From an uncultured Caulobacterales bacterium (GTDB taxonomy: Bacteria; Pseudomonadota; Alphaproteobacteria; Caulobacterales; Caulobacteraceae), in contig CAIOJR010000023.1 in NCBI GenBank assembly GCA_903858685.1, forward strand, positions 1 to 64,000: DNA of 64,000 bases. Reading direction: 5' to 3'. Each line of letters opens with the position of its first letter. Positions within the stretch are counted from its first letter, which is position 1. The translations under genes were made by a program, and so were the position numbers. Positions 55,030 through 64,000 of this stretch are shown piece after piece. Under the pieces are notes generated by a model that saw nothing but the letters and a program-made list of their open reading frames with translations, made no database searches and had not been told where the DNA came from.

Positions 55030-55047
55030 TATAAAGATATCTTTATA
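55030..55047. promoter_or_regulatory. 18-bp perfect palindrome upstream of metK (candidate operator)
   Basis: TATAAAGAT followed by its complement ATCTTTATA, in the 192-bp divergent gap, centred 43 bp before the metK GTG and about 149 bp from the start of the leftward ligase gene. The length and symmetry fit a dimeric repressor. ArsR-type regulators of methionine and SAH metabolism, and the XRE regulator at 62527, are candidates. No direct evidence. Confidence 0.7.
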
Positions 55048-55081
55048 GGTTCTGTTTCAATAGCAGTCTGGAGCCGCGGCC

Positions 55082-56248
55082 GTGCCCCGTTCGTCCTACA
55101 TCTTCACCAGTGAAAGCGTCTCCGAAGGCCATCCCGACAAGGTTGCGGATCGGATTTCGGACACCGTCGTGGACGCCTATCTTGGGGCCGACCCCTATGC
55201 CCGCGTGGCCTGCGAAACCCTGGTGACCACCAACCGGATCATTCTGGCGGGCGAAGTGCGCGGGCCTGACGGTCTGGTCGAGCAGCTGGAAGACAAGGTG
55301 CGCGCCGCGGTGCGCGACATCGGCTATGAGCAGGACGGATTCCACTGGAAGACCGCGGACTTCGCCTGCCACCTTCATCCCCAGTCCGCTGATATCGCCA
55401 TAGGCGTCGACGCCAGCGGCAACAAGGACGAAGGCGCCGGCGATCAGGGCATCATGTTTGGCTACGCCACCAATGAAACGCCGGAGCTCATGCCGGCCAC
55501 CCTGCAATACAGCCACAACATCCTGAAATCACTGGCGCAGGCCCGTCATTCCGGCGAGCGACCGGAACTGGAGCCCGACGCCAAGAGCCAGGTGACCCTG
55601 GTCTATGAGAACGGCCGCCCCGTGCGCGCCACATCCATCGTCCTGTCCACCCAGCACAAGCCGGGCCTGACGCCGGCTGAGATCGCCGTGCTGGTGAAGC
55701 CCTACATACTGTCGGTCTTTCCCGATGGCTTTGTGACGGACGATACCCAATGGCACATCAACCCTACGGGCAAGTTCGAGATCGGCGGGCCGGACGGCGA
55801 TGCGGGTCTGACGGGCCGCAAGATCATTGTCGATACTTATGGCGGTGCAGCCCCGCACGGCGGCGGCGCCTTTTCGGGCAAGGACCCGACCAAGGTTGAC
55901 CGCTCCGCAGCCTATCTCTGCCGCTATCTGGCCAAGAATGTCGTCGCCGCCGGACTTGCGGATCAGTGCACGATCCAGATCAGCTATGCGATCGGCGTGT
56001 CACGGCCCCTGTCCTTCTATGTCAATCTGCACGGCTCGGACCGGATCGACCCCGTGCGCCTCGAAGCCGTCCTGCCTGATCTGGTGGGCGGTTGCACCCC
56101 TCGCGCCATCCGCGAGCATCTGAAGCTGAATCGCCCGATCTATGCGCGCACCGCCGCCTATGGCCATTTCGGACGGTCGCCAGACGCAGACGGCGGCTTC
56201 TCCTGGGAGGCGACGGATCTGTTGAGCGACCTGAGGGGTCTTGTCTAG
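55082..56248 (+). CDS. metK: S-adenosylmethionine synthetase
   Basis: 388 residues. Makes SAM from methionine and ATP. Signature blocks: [57 protein letters not shown] with the phosphate loop, and the final RTAAYGHFG. It begins with GTG; GGAG eight bases upstream supports it. A palindrome sits 34 bp upstream. trmB, a SAM user, follows after 47 bp in the same direction. Confidence 0.97.
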   Translation: MPRSSYIFTSESVSEGHPDKVADRISDTVVDAYLGADPYARVACETLVTTNRIILAGEVRGPDGLVEQLEDKVRAAVRDIGYEQDGFHWKTADFACHLHPQSADIAIGVDASGNKDEGAGDQGIMFGYATNETPELMPATLQYSHNILKSLAQARHSGERPELEPDAKSQVTLVYENGRPVRATSIVLSTQHKPGLTPAEIAVLVKPYILSVFPDGFVTDDTQWHINPTGKFEIGGPDGDAGLTGRKIIVDTYGGAAPHGGGAFSGKDPTKVDRSAAYLCRYLAKNVVAAGLADQCTIQISYAIGVSRPLSFYVNLHGSDRIDPVRLEAVLPDLVGGCTPRAIREHLKLNRPIYARTAAYGHFGRSPDADGGFSWEATDLLSDLRGLV

Positions 56249-56295
56249 GCCCTTTAGCTCTGGTCATCGGCGTTTGCGATCTATATGCGGCGCGG

Positions 56296-57009
56296 ATGAC
56301 TGATCCATCTGACCAGACCCCGTCCACCGAAGGCGCCCATCGTCCGTTGCGCAGCTATGGCCGAATCAAGTCCCGCACCATCAAGCCTGCCCAGGGCGCG
56401 CTGCTGGACACCCTCCTGCCGCGCATCGCCATACCCGACCCCGAGCTCGGCCCGATCAATCCACAGGCTCTGATGCCACACGCCGCGGAGGTGTGGCTGG
56501 AGATTGGATTTGGCGGGGGTGAGCACCTGGCCGGCCAGGCCGCCAAACGACCTGATGTGCTGTTTCTGGGCGCCGAGCCCTTTCTGAACGGGGCGGCCAG
56601 CGCCCTGCGGCACCTGTCCGAGCGAAATCTCGCCAATGTCCGGTTGCTGGTTGGCGACGCCCGCCTGCTGATCAATGCACTTCCAAAGGCCAGCCTGTCA
56701 CAGGTGTTCATCCTGTTCCCCGACCCCTGGCCAAAGGCGCGGCATCATAAACGCCGGCTGGTCCAGGACGATGTGGTGCAAGAACTCGCACGCGCAATGC
56801 GCCCCGGCGGGCGTTTGAGATTCGCCACAGACTGGGCAGACTATGCAGACTGGGCGCTGGAGCGCTTCCTAAGAAGCGAAGCGTTTGACTGGACGGCCCA
56901 CTGCGCCGACGACTGGCGTCGGGCGCCCGACGACCATGTGACGACGCGCTATCAGGAAAAAAAGTTGGGCGATATCGCCCCGGTCTATCTGGATCTTGTC
57001 CGCCGCTGA
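56296..57009 (+). CDS. trmB: tRNA (guanine-N7-)-methyltransferase
   Basis: 237 residues. Methylates G46 of tRNA with SAM. SAM-binding motif EIGFGGGEHLAGQA (about 69-82), VGDARLLI, and the TrmB hallmark LFPDPWPKARHHKRRLVQ (about 139-156). The frame is open upstream inside metK; ATG 56296 gives normal length. Shares the metK transcript, probably for convenience of SAM supply, and is convergent with ppa. Confidence 0.94.
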   Translation: MTDPSDQTPSTEGAHRPLRSYGRIKSRTIKPAQGALLDTLLPRIAIPDPELGPINPQALMPHAAEVWLEIGFGGGEHLAGQAAKRPDVLFLGAEPFLNGAASALRHLSERNLANVRLLVGDARLLINALPKASLSQVFILFPDPWPKARHHKRRLVQDDVVQELARAMRPGGRLRFATDWADYADWALERFLRSEAFDWTAHCADDWRRAPDDHVTTRYQEKKLGDIAPVYLDLVRR

Positions 57010-57059
57010 TCGCGACACTGGCGATGGGCGCGACCGAAGCCGCGCCCCCTGGACCTCTA

Positions 57060-57632
57060 TCATACCGACTTGGCGGGCGGCGATAGCAGCAACTTTTCGC
57101 TTTCGACCGTGATGGCGCGCTCAATCGATTCGCGGATCAGTTGGCCGGCCTCCTCGATATCGCCCCACCCGGCGATATGGGTTTCCTTGCCCTTTTCCAG
57201 ATCCTTGTAGTGCTGGAAGAAATGCTGGATCTGTTCGGTCAGGATGCTTGGCAGATGGCGCCAGCTGTCCACGCCCTTGTAGAACGGGTGCAGGGCGTCG
57301 ACCGGCACGGCGAGAATCTTTTCATCGCCGCCCTTTTCGTCATGCATCTTGAGCACGCCGATCGGACGACAGCGGATCACAGCGCCGGGCACGACCGGGG
57401 TGGGACCCACGACCATGATGTCCATCGGATCGCCGTCATCGGCGAGGGTGTGGGGGATGAAACCATAATTTCCCGGATAGAACATGGCGGTGTGAAGGAA
57501 GCGGTCGACGAAAATCGCGCCTGATTCCTTGTCCAGTTCATATTTCACCGGCTCCCCGCCCTGCGGGATCTCGATCACCGCATTCACATCATAGGGCGGG
57601 TTTAAGCCGATGGCGATTTTAGAGAGGTCCAT
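57060..57632 (-). CDS. ppa: inorganic pyrophosphatase, family I
   Basis: 190 residues. Hydrolyses pyrophosphate in the cytoplasm. The metal site is visible in LADDGDPMDIMVV (DxDPxD motif, about 62-74). Other blocks: VIEIPQGGEPVKYELDKESG, YPGNYGFIP, and HPFYKGVDSWRHLP. ATG 57632 was chosen over a GTG nine bases upstream; neither has a strong ribosome-binding site. Monocistronic. Confidence 0.96.
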   Translation of the reverse strand: MDLSKIAIGLNPPYDVNAVIEIPQGGEPVKYELDKESGAIFVDRFLHTAMFYPGNYGFIPHTLADDGDPMDIMVVGPTPVVPGAVIRCRPIGVLKMHDEKGGDEKILAVPVDALHPFYKGVDSWRHLPSILTEQIQHFFQHYKDLEKGKETHIAGWGDIEEAGQLIRESIERAITVESEKLLLSPPAKSV

Positions 57633-57710
57633 AAAGCACACAAAACCAGGTTGGGGAGGATGGCGCTCCCTATGCGCCGAAATGCTGCAATGCGAAAGAG
57701 GGCTATTGGT

Positions 57711-58775
57711 CTAAGGGCCCGCCGTTAGCCGCTGCACGGCCCAATTGGCCGCGTCGCTGACGGCCGGATCAGGATCAGCGCACAAGGCAAGGCACACCTC
57801 CAGCGCGTCTCCATCGCCGCTATTGCCAATCGCGTAGAGCACGTTGCGGACAAACCGGTCCCGCCCGATGCGCTTGACCGGGCTTTTGGCGAAGTGCGTG
57901 CGAAAGGCTGCGTCGTCCAGAGCCGCCAACTCGACCAGACGGGGATTGTCGAGCGTCTCGCGACGATGAAACGCCTGAAGGGTCGCGGTCTGAGCAAATT
58001 TGTTCCACGGACAAACCGCCAGACAGTCGTCACAGCCATAGATGCGATTGCCCAGTGCGGGTCGCAGCGCCTCGTCCACCGGGCCCCGATGCTCGATCGT
58101 CAGATATGAGATGCATAACCGGGCGTCCAACTGATATGGCGCAGGAAAGGCGTTGGTCGGACAGACATCCAGACAGGCCCGACACGAACCACAATGATCG
58201 CTTTCGATTTCATCGGACGGCAGGTCGAGCGTGGTCAGGACCGAGCCGAGAAACAGCCACGAACCAAAATCACGGCTGACCAGATTGGTGTGCTTGCCCT
58301 GCCAGCCCAGACCCGCCCGCGCCGCCAGTGGCTTTTCCATCAGGGGCGCGGTGTCGACGAACACTTTCAACCCTGCACCAAAGCGATGCGCCATCCAGCC
58401 GCCCAGCGACTTGAGCCGCTTCTTGATCACGTCGTGATAGTCGTCGCCAGACGCATAGACGCTGATCACGCCGCGTCCCTTGTCGCGCAGAGCCGCCATC
58501 GGGTCCTGGTCCGGGCCGTAGTTGACGCCCAGCAGGATGGCGCAGCGCGCTTGCGGCCACATGGCGCGCGGATGGCTGCGGCGATCCATGGTCTGGGCCA
58601 TCCAGTCCATCTGGCCGTGACGTCCCAGCTCGACAAACCGGGCGAGGCGCGCCGCCTCCGGCCAGTCGCCGTCCAGACTGGCGACGCCGAACAGATCAAA
58701 GCCTTCGATCTGCGCCTGGGCGCGGATCTCGGCCTTGATGGCGGCTGGCGAGGGCGTGGGTAGAGGTCTGGTCAT
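57711..58775 (-). CDS. queG: epoxyqueuosine reductase
   Basis: 354 residues. Reduces epoxyqueuosine to queuosine in tRNA, the last step of the pathway, using cobalamin. Two [4Fe-4S] motifs are complete: [17 protein letters not shown] (about 193-209) and [15 protein letters not shown] (about 246-260). C-terminal HEAT-like helices follow. GAGAG directly abuts the ATG, an unusual position. 79 bp separate it from divergent murJ. Confidence 0.95.
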   Translation of the reverse strand: MTRPLPTPSPAAIKAEIRAQAQIEGFDLFGVASLDGDWPEAARLARFVELGRHGQMDWMAQTMDRRSHPRAMWPQARCAILLGVNYGPDQDPMAALRDKGRGVISVYASGDDYHDVIKKRLKSLGGWMAHRFGAGLKVFVDTAPLMEKPLAARAGLGWQGKHTNLVSRDFGSWLFLGSVLTTLDLPSDEIESDHCGSCRACLDVCPTNAFPAPYQLDARLCISYLTIEHRGPVDEALRPALGNRIYGCDDCLAVCPWNKFAQTATLQAFHRRETLDNPRLVELAALDDAAFRTHFAKSPVKRIGRDRFVRNVLYAIGNSGDGDALEVCLALCADPDPAVSDAANWAVQRLTAGP

Positions 58776-58854
58776 CTCTCAAAGACTATATCAGTCCGCG
58801 CTGTTCGTCGCCTCGGCCTTGACCACCAAGCGCGCTTAGGGGCATAGGCCCATC

Positions 58855-60534
58855 ATGTCCGGCCCGTCTGTTTCCGGGGAAAACCCCGCCGCCCCGCCCC
58901 CAGACGCTCCGACGGGGGCTGCTGCTCCGCCACGCGGCGCCAGCATGTTCCGCTCGTCCGCCATTTTCTCCGGCCTGACCATGGTCAGCCGTTTGATGGG
59001 CTTCTTGCGGGATCAGGTGATCACCTACCGGTTGGGCGCATCCGCGACCATTGCAGCGGACTGCTACAACACAGCGCTTGCCTTTCCCAATCTGTTCCGG
59101 CGTATTTTTGCGGAAGGCGCCTTTGCCACCGCTTTCGTCCCCGCCTATGCCCGCAGTCTGGCCACAGACGGCGAAGAGGTCGCCGACGTGCTGGCCGCCG
59201 ACGCCATGGCCACGCTCGCCGCGGCGACCATCGTCATCACGGTGATCGCACAACTAGCCATGCCTTGGCTGATGTATCTGATCAATCCGGGCTATGCGCA
59301 TGATCCGGTCAAGTTCAAGCTGGCCGTGACCTTGACCCAGATCGCCATGCCCTATCTGCCCTGCATGGCCATCTATGCCCATTTGTCCGGTGTGCTCCAG
59401 GCGCGGGGTCGGTTCGTCGTTTCAGCCTTCGCGCCGACCCTGCTCAACCTGGTGATGCTGGCGGCCGTCTGGCCCCAGGCCAACGCCATAACCGCCGCTT
59501 ACGCCGCCTCTTTCGCCGTCATCATAGCCGGCGTACTGCAGGCGGCGCTTCTGTGGTGGGGCGTGCGCAGGTCTGGCGCGCGCGTCGATATGCGCTGGCC
59601 AAGGCTCACGCCAGAGATCCGCGCCCTGATCGCCCTGGCCATCCCTGGCGCCATCGCCGCCAGCGCCACCCAGATCAACATCTTCATCAGCGGCAATCTG
59701 GCCAGCCTGACGCCTGGCGGTCGGTCGTGGCTGGCGGTCGCGGACCGGCTTTACCAGCTGCCGCTGGGTCTGGTCGGCGTCGCTATCGGGGTCGCCTTGC
59801 TGCCGCGCCTGTCGACTACGGTTCAGTCTGGCGACCATGAGGGGGCGCAGGAGGCGATGGACGAGGCCATGGCCCTGTCTCTGGCCTTTTCCCTACCCGC
59901 CGCCGCCGCGCTGGTCGCCATGCCCTTCTTCCTGATTGACGCGCTCTTCACGCGCGGTCAGTTCCTGGCCGTGGACGCCCGCCACACGGCGGACGCTCTG
60001 TTCTGGTACGGTCTCGGCACGCCCGCCTTCGTGCTGACGCGCATCCTCAACCAGGCTTTTTTTGCGCGGCAAGACACACGCAGTCCCATGCGTTACGCCC
60101 TGTTGAGCGTCGGCGTGAACATCGCCGCTGGCGTCGGTCTGTTCTTTCTGATGGGCGTTGCGGGCATCGCCGCCGCGACGGCCCTGTCGGCCTGGATCAA
60201 TGTCGGCCAGATGCTTCGGGCCCTTGTGGCGCGCGGTCATTATCGACCCACCACCGCCGCGGTCGCGCGGTTGGCGCGGATCATCGCCGGCAGCGTCATT
60301 CTGGGTCTGTTGCTCTATGCCGCCAGCCAGACGCGGCGCTATTACCAGCCCTTGCTGTTCCATCGCAAGGAAATCGCGCTGGCCGTCACCGTCATGCTCG
60401 GCGGTCTGATCTATCCGGTTCTGCTGTTTGGGCTGCGCGCCATCACCCTGACGGAGATCAAGGCCGCGCTTCGTCGAGCGCCGCGCGCTTCCAAAGGCGA
60501 GACGACGGATGCATTGCCCGACAATCCGATCTAA
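58855..60534 (+). CDS. murJ: lipid II flippase MurJ
   Basis: 559 residues. Flips lipid-linked peptidoglycan precursor across the inner membrane. About fourteen membrane segments starting near residue 32; the MOP-fold opening SGLTMVSRLMGFLRDQVI and FRRIFAEGAFATAFVPAYA are family hallmarks. A Pro/Ala/Gly-rich cytoplasmic leader of about 30 residues precedes the first helix. trpS follows 12 bp downstream, so the two are co-transcribed. Confidence 0.95.
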   Translation: MSGPSVSGENPAAPPPDAPTGAAAPPRGASMFRSSAIFSGLTMVSRLMGFLRDQVITYRLGASATIAADCYNTALAFPNLFRRIFAEGAFATAFVPAYARSLATDGEEVADVLAADAMATLAAATIVITVIAQLAMPWLMYLINPGYAHDPVKFKLAVTLTQIAMPYLPCMAIYAHLSGVLQARGRFVVSAFAPTLLNLVMLAAVWPQANAITAAYAASFAVIIAGVLQAALLWWGVRRSGARVDMRWPRLTPEIRALIALAIPGAIAASATQINIFISGNLASLTPGGRSWLAVADRLYQLPLGLVGVAIGVALLPRLSTTVQSGDHEGAQEAMDEAMALSLAFSLPAAAALVAMPFFLIDALFTRGQFLAVDARHTADALFWYGLGTPAFVLTRILNQAFFARQDTRSPMRYALLSVGVNIAAGVGLFFLMGVAGIAAATALSAWINVGQMLRALVARGHYRPTTAAVARLARIIAGSVILGLLLYAASQTRRYYQPLLFHRKEIALAVTVMLGGLIYPVLLFGLRAITLTEIKAALRRAPRASKGETTDALPDNPI

Positions 60535-60546
60535 AAGCCAGGCATC

Positions 60547-61596
60547 ATGACTGAATCAACACCCGCACCCTATGTCGGCCCAACGCGCGTCCTGTCCGGC
60601 ATCCAGCCCTCAGGCGCACTGCATCTTGGCAACTATCTCGGCGCCCTGATCAAGTTCGTGGCCTTGCAGGACCAGCGCCCCTACCTGTTTGTCGCCGACC
60701 TGCACGCCATAACCGTGTGGCAGGACCCGGCAAAACTTGCAGAACAGACGCGCGAGATCGCCGCCGCCTATGTGGCCGCTGGCCTGGACCCGGCCAAGGC
60801 CTCGATCTTTCCGCAATCCGCCGTGCGCGCCCATGCCGAACTGGGCTGGATCTTCAACTGCGTGGCGCGGCTGGGCTGGCTGGACCGAATGACCCAGTTC
60901 AAGGAAAAGTCTGGCAAGCACAAGGAGCGTTCGTCGGTCGGGCTCTATACCTATCCGGTGCTGCAGGCCGCCGACATTCTGGTCTACAAGGCCACCCATG
61001 TGCCCGTGGGCGAAGACCAGAAACAGCACCTGGAACTCACTCGCGACGTCGCTGCCAAGTTCAATCACGACTTTGCTCAGCCCGGCTTCTTCCCCCTGCC
61101 CGAGCCACTGATCCAGGGCCCCGGAGCCAGGGTGATGAGCCTGCGCGACGGGACGTCGAAAATGTCCAAGTCTGATCCATCCGACTATAGCCGGATCAAT
61201 CTGACCGATGACGCCGACGCCATCGCCCAGAAGATCCGCAAGGCCAAAACCGACCCCGAGCCGTTGCCGGACAATCTGGAAGCGCTGAAAGCTCGCCCGG
61301 AGGCGGACAATCTGGTGGGGATCTTCGCCGCCCTGTCTGGCGAAACGAAGGAAGCCGTGCTGGCGCGATTTTCGGGTCAGGGCTTCGGCGCCTTCAAGCC
61401 GGCCCTGGTGGAGGTCGCGGTGGAAACCCTGGCCCCCGTTGGGGAGCGCATGCGTCGATTGATGCAAGACCCCGCCGAAATCGACCGCATCCTCGCTGAC
61501 GGCGCGCAACAGGCGTCAGAGGTGGCGGAGCCTGTGCTTGCAGAGGTCCGCAAGATCGTGGGCTTCTGGGCGCCTCGCGGCGCTGGTCTGGCCTAG
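60547..61596 (+). CDS. trpS: tryptophanyl-tRNA synthetase
   Basis: 349 residues, class I synthetase. HIGH-type motif in [12 protein letters not shown] (about 24-35), KMSKSD (about 207-212) and GIQPSG opening the Rossmann fold. [16 protein letters not shown] is the tryptophan pocket block. It has no unusual insert. Paired with murJ. Confidence 0.97.
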   Translation: MTESTPAPYVGPTRVLSGIQPSGALHLGNYLGALIKFVALQDQRPYLFVADLHAITVWQDPAKLAEQTREIAAAYVAAGLDPAKASIFPQSAVRAHAELGWIFNCVARLGWLDRMTQFKEKSGKHKERSSVGLYTYPVLQAADILVYKATHVPVGEDQKQHLELTRDVAAKFNHDFAQPGFFPLPEPLIQGPGARVMSLRDGTSKMSKSDPSDYSRINLTDDADAIAQKIRKAKTDPEPLPDNLEALKARPEADNLVGIFAALSGETKEAVLARFSGQGFGAFKPALVEVAVETLAPVGERMRRLMQDPAEIDRILADGAQQASEVAEPVLAEVRKIVGFWAPRGAGLA

Positions 61597-61728
61597 GTGG
61601 ATGCGCAGGCGCCAGTTTGATCCCGGCCGCCGCCTTGACGATACTGGCCGTTTCCAATGCGGAAATCCGCCCCGATGGTGCGGGCCTACACAATCACTGA
61701 GCCGCTCATCAGCGGTCGGAGCCAAGAG

Positions 61729-62541
61729 ATGAATGTTCGCATCGCCACCTGGAACATCAATTCCGTCCGATTGCGTATTGATCAGGTGGCGCGCTTCGTA
61801 TCCGAGTCCGGGGTCGATGTTCTATGCCTTCAGGAAACCAAGTGCCATGACGGCGAGTTTCCCATCCAGGCCTTTGAGGCCATGGGTCTGCCGCACCTGG
61901 CGATCAAGGGACAGAAGGGTTGGCATGGGGTGGCGATCGCGTCGCGTCTACCTCTGGAACCGGTCGCGCCCCTGTCGGCCTGCCGCGAAGGCCACGCCCG
62001 TTCCGTCGCCACGCGGGTCGCGGGCGTCGAACTGCACAACTTCTATGTGCCGGCCGGAGGCGATGTGCCGGATCGCGCGGAAAATCCGAAATTTGACCAT
62101 AAGCTCGACTTTCTGGACCGTCTGACGTCCGACTTCGCCGCACGCGACCCCAGGGCGCCTTTGCTGCTGGTGGGTGATCTGAATGTTGCGCCGGGCGAAA
62201 ACGATGTCTGGAGTCACAAACAGATGTCACGTGTGGTCAGCCACACCCCGATCGAGCTGGAGGCCATGGCCAGGTTGAAAGCCTCCCTCGGCTTTGTCGA
62301 TCTGCCTCGGCAGGCCGTGCCCGAACCGACCAAGCTTTACAGCTGGTGGAGCTATCGCGCGCAGGACTTCCGCAAGTCCAACCGCGGTCTGCGCCTTGAC
62401 CATATGTGGGCCAGCCCTGGTCTGGCGCCCGCGGCGGTGAGCGACGGCGTTACGGCATGTCGCGTTCATGACACGGTGCGCGAGTGGGATCGTCCGTCCG
62501 ATCACGCGCCTGTCTCGGTCGACCTTTCACTCAGCCTCTAG
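61729..62541 (+). CDS. xth: exodeoxyribonuclease III
   Basis: 270 residues. AP endonuclease and 3'-5' exonuclease of base excision repair. EEP-family residues: ATWNINSVRLR, LQETKC with the metal Glu, FYVPAGGDVPD, GDLNVAP with catalytic Asp/Asn, and SDHAPV at the end. The frame opens at 61657; ATG 61729, preceded by GGAG, gives MNVRIATWN and normal length. Its last 15 bases overlap the opposing XRE gene. Confidence 0.95.
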   Translation: MNVRIATWNINSVRLRIDQVARFVSESGVDVLCLQETKCHDGEFPIQAFEAMGLPHLAIKGQKGWHGVAIASRLPLEPVAPLSACREGHARSVATRVAGVELHNFYVPAGGDVPDRAENPKFDHKLDFLDRLTSDFAARDPRAPLLLVGDLNVAPGENDVWSHKQMSRVVSHTPIELEAMARLKASLGFVDLPRQAVPEPTKLYSWWSYRAQDFRKSNRGLRLDHMWASPGLAPAAVSDGVTACRVHDTVREWDRPSDHAPVSVDLSLSL

Positions 62542-62964
62542 CTCTGGCGGCAGGTCGTCGATCATGGCGCGCGCCAGGTCGAGCACCAGACGTCGGCGAC
62601 GACGGTCAATCCGCGGAAACAGCGCCGCCAGCTCCATACCCTCCGGCGTCATGACCATGTCGTACAGAAACTCCGCGCCTTCGGGTTCGGCCATGGCGCC
62701 CATGGCCATGATGGACGGGTCCGCCAACCCCTCGAAGAAATAGGAAATGGACGACTGCAAGGCGCGGGCGATGTCATACAGCTTGGACGCGCTCACCCGG
62801 TTTGAACCGCGCTCATATTTCTGAACCTGCTGGAAGGTCAGCCCCAGCGCCTCGGCCAGGCGTTCCTGACTGACGTTCAAAGCGCGGCGTCTCAATCTGA
62901 TCCGCATACCCACGTGCAGATCGACCACATTGGGGGTGCGTTCGTTTTCGCTAATCTTGTTCAT
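62527..62964 (-). CDS. XRE-family helix-turn-helix regulator
   Basis: 145 residues. HTH_3 domain at about 15-72 (LHVGMRIRLRRRALNVSQERLAEALGLTFQQVQKYERGSNRVSASKLYDIARAL). A C-terminal region of about 70 residues ends in acidic ELEAE and has no clear ligand domain. The same type of gene follows lnt and precedes metK-trmB in Rhizobiales. Here it still follows lnt, but metK lies 8 kb away. The ATG 62964 was chosen; an upstream in-frame stretch nearly reaches lnt. Target unknown. Confidence 0.9.
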   Translation of the reverse strand: MNKISENERTPNVVDLHVGMRIRLRRRALNVSQERLAEALGLTFQQVQKYERGSNRVSASKLYDIARALQSSISYFFEGLADPSIMAMGAMAEPEGAEFLYDMVMTPEGMELAALFPRIDRRRRRLVLDLARAMIDDLPPELEAE

Positions 62965-63011
62965 CCGTCTCTCGTTACCTGGGCGGTTCAGGCGCCAGAG
63001 GGACGATGAAA

Positions 63012-64000
63012 TCAATCAAAGCCACCTTGACGCGCGTCATCGGCCATTTTGTGCAGCCTTAGGTATGACGCCATCGAGGCTCCGGGTCTCGGGGCTGCGA
63101 CAATTCGCGACAGGAAGACAGGGGTCAGACCGGCAAAAATCAGCACCCAGAAGGCTAGATCGCCGCAAATATGAAAAATCGTCGGCGGCAGGGCCTTGGG
63201 AATGACCTGATCAATCAGGCCAAAGGCGCCAGAGCCGAGCTCGGCGACCGGCCTTCCATAGGCGTCGACAACTGCGGACACGCCCGTCGGGGTTGCGCGC
63301 GCCATGGGCAACCCCTCTTCGATCGCACGATACCTCGCCATATTGTAGTGCTGCAGGGGACCGCTGGTTTTTCCGAACCAGGCGTCGTTGGACACATTGA
63401 CGATCCATTCCGCCCGACGGCCGCCGTCTGCGACAGCGCCCGGAAAAAGACCTTCATAGCAGATCATCGGGACCAGAGGAGGAACGGGACCGGCCGCCAG
63501 GACCTGAGCTGCGGGTCCCGGCGTAAAGCCGTCGCCCACATGAACGAGCGCCTTCAGTCCGGTCCAGGTCGCCAATGATTCCATCGGAAAATATTCACCG
63601 AACGGGACAAGGTGATGCTTGTCATAACGCCCAAGCAGCCGGAAACCCTCGGCCTCGCGCTGCAGGATCAACAGACTGTTATAGTAGTTGGGGCCGTCCG
63701 CGCGATCTGCGCCGAACAGAAGGACCTGTCCCGGGGACAGCGCATCGGCTATGGCCGTGCGCGTCCAGGCACCCGGCGCCATATAATCTTCCACCAGGGC
63801 CGGAATGGCGGTCTCCGACCAGATGACCATATCCGGCGCACGACCGTGCTGAGGCTGAGCGGTCAGTCGCGTATAGCGCTGCACAATATCGGTAAAGGCG
63901 GCGGCGTCCCATTTGGCCGCCTGCGCGACATTGGCCTGAACCACGCGCACCGTGCGCCCGTCGGCCCGGGCCTGAGCGCTGGGCAAGGCCTGCGGCGCGC
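63012..64000 (-). CDS. lnt: apolipoprotein N-acyltransferase, C-terminal part (cut by window edge)
   Basis: At least 328 residues of the C-terminal part; the gene continues past base 64000. Adds the third acyl chain to lipoproteins at the inner membrane. The nitrilase-type triad is present: Glu in WSETAIP, Lys in YDKHHLVPFGEYFP and Cys in MICYEGLFPG. The final membrane helix (about 282-303 of the part seen) precedes a short tail. The N-terminal membrane helices are outside the window. The XRE gene follows in the same direction. Confidence 0.94.
   Translation of the reverse strand, partial: APQALPSAQARADGRTVRVVQANVAQAAKWDAAAFTDIVQRYTRLTAQPQHGRAPDMVIWSETAIPALVEDYMAPGAWTRTAIADALSPGQVLLFGADRADGPNYYNSLLILQREAEGFRLLGRYDKHHLVPFGEYFPMESLATWTGLKALVHVGDGFTPGPAAQVLAAGPVPPLVPMICYEGLFPGAVADGGRRAEWIVNVSNDAWFGKTSGPLQHYNMARYRAIEEGLPMARATPTGVSAVVDAYGRPVAELGSGAFGLIDQVIPKALPPTIFHICGDLAFWVLIFAGLTPVFLSRIVAAPRPGASMASYLRLHKMADDARQGGFD

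Noticed and set aside
54890-55081. SAM riboswitch in the metK leader
   Set aside because: The leader is short and I could not fold a SAM-I or SAM-II type structure; the only clear element is the palindrome.

Overview
The window is chromosomal DNA of a high-GC alphaproteobacterium, most likely a member of the Caulobacterales. Three things point there: a Caulobacter-type pilA-cpaABCDEF-tadBC (Flp/Tad pilus) locus, a 1640-residue NAD-glutamate dehydrogenase of the GdhZ type, and the heme/tsaD/gpsA gene order with a mitofilin-like gene between hemD and hemY. Almost all of it is densely packed core genome. I see no phage, insertion sequence, CRISPR array or rRNA. Both ends are cut: lnt runs off the right edge, and bases 1-79 hold nothing I can call.

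Layout. (1) 80-9313: a minus-strand heme operon (hemC-hemD-mitofilin-like-hemY) faces a plus-strand tsaD-gpsA-yciI-Rieske cluster, followed by a cation efflux protein and a citrate synthase homologue carrying an N-terminal DNA-binding domain. (2) 9447-13281, minus strand: a helical hypothetical protein, a patatin-like lipase, 3-hydroxybutyrate dehydrogenase, YaaA and a TTG-started cupin. (3) 13366-18307: dapE and a membrane protein, then truA-fmt-marC on the minus strand, then pyrF. (4) 18357-21396: a secreted low-complexity Ala/Asn/Ser/Gln/Gly protein divergent from acs. (5) 21568-33613: the Tad pilus island. On the minus strand it has two TadE-like pseudopilins and a CpaC-N-domain protein. 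On the plus strand it has pilA, a second short Flp-type pilin that standard gene calling can miss, cpaA, cpaBCDEF, tadB and tadC. (6) 33652-36436: a minus-strand housekeeping operon (ProXp-type deacylase, thioredoxin-TPR, Lon-N domain, Trm112-like, DUF971). (7) 36641-40653: a DUF6065 protein, tRNA-Gly(GCC), a GT-C-like membrane glycosyltransferase and an unrecognised 409-residue protein. (8) 40683-44609: a NitT/TauT-type ABC transporter with a fused double permease and no binding protein, and a GST. (9) 44806-51920: mtaB, dapF, gdhZ. (10) 52295-64000: an AI-2E-family permease, a RimB-RimK-like fusion, metK-trmB, ppa, queG, murJ-trpS, xth, an XRE regulator and lnt.

How the genes work together. 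The pilus island encodes a complete inner-membrane and outer-membrane Tad machine: secretin CpaC, pilotin-like CpaD, localisation ATPase CpaE, motor CpaF, platform TadB/TadC and peptidase CpaA. It also has a major pilin, a candidate minor pilin and pseudopilins. A strong hairpin terminator after pilA would let the pilin be made in excess over the machine. Acs, citrate synthase homologue, 3-hydroxybutyrate dehydrogenase and the patatin suggest use of acetate, polyhydroxybutyrate or lipid breakdown products. MetK, TrmB, TruA, Fmt, TsaD, MtaB, QueG, TrpS and ProXp form an unusually rich translation and tRNA-modification set.

Most worth a second look: the second pilin (24080-24244), the HTH-citrate synthase fusion (8117-9313), the secreted repeat protein (18357-19292), the protease-ligase fusion (53450-54889), and an 18-bp perfect palindrome ahead of metK (55030-55047). 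Several other perfect inverted repeats also sit in promoter-sized gaps.
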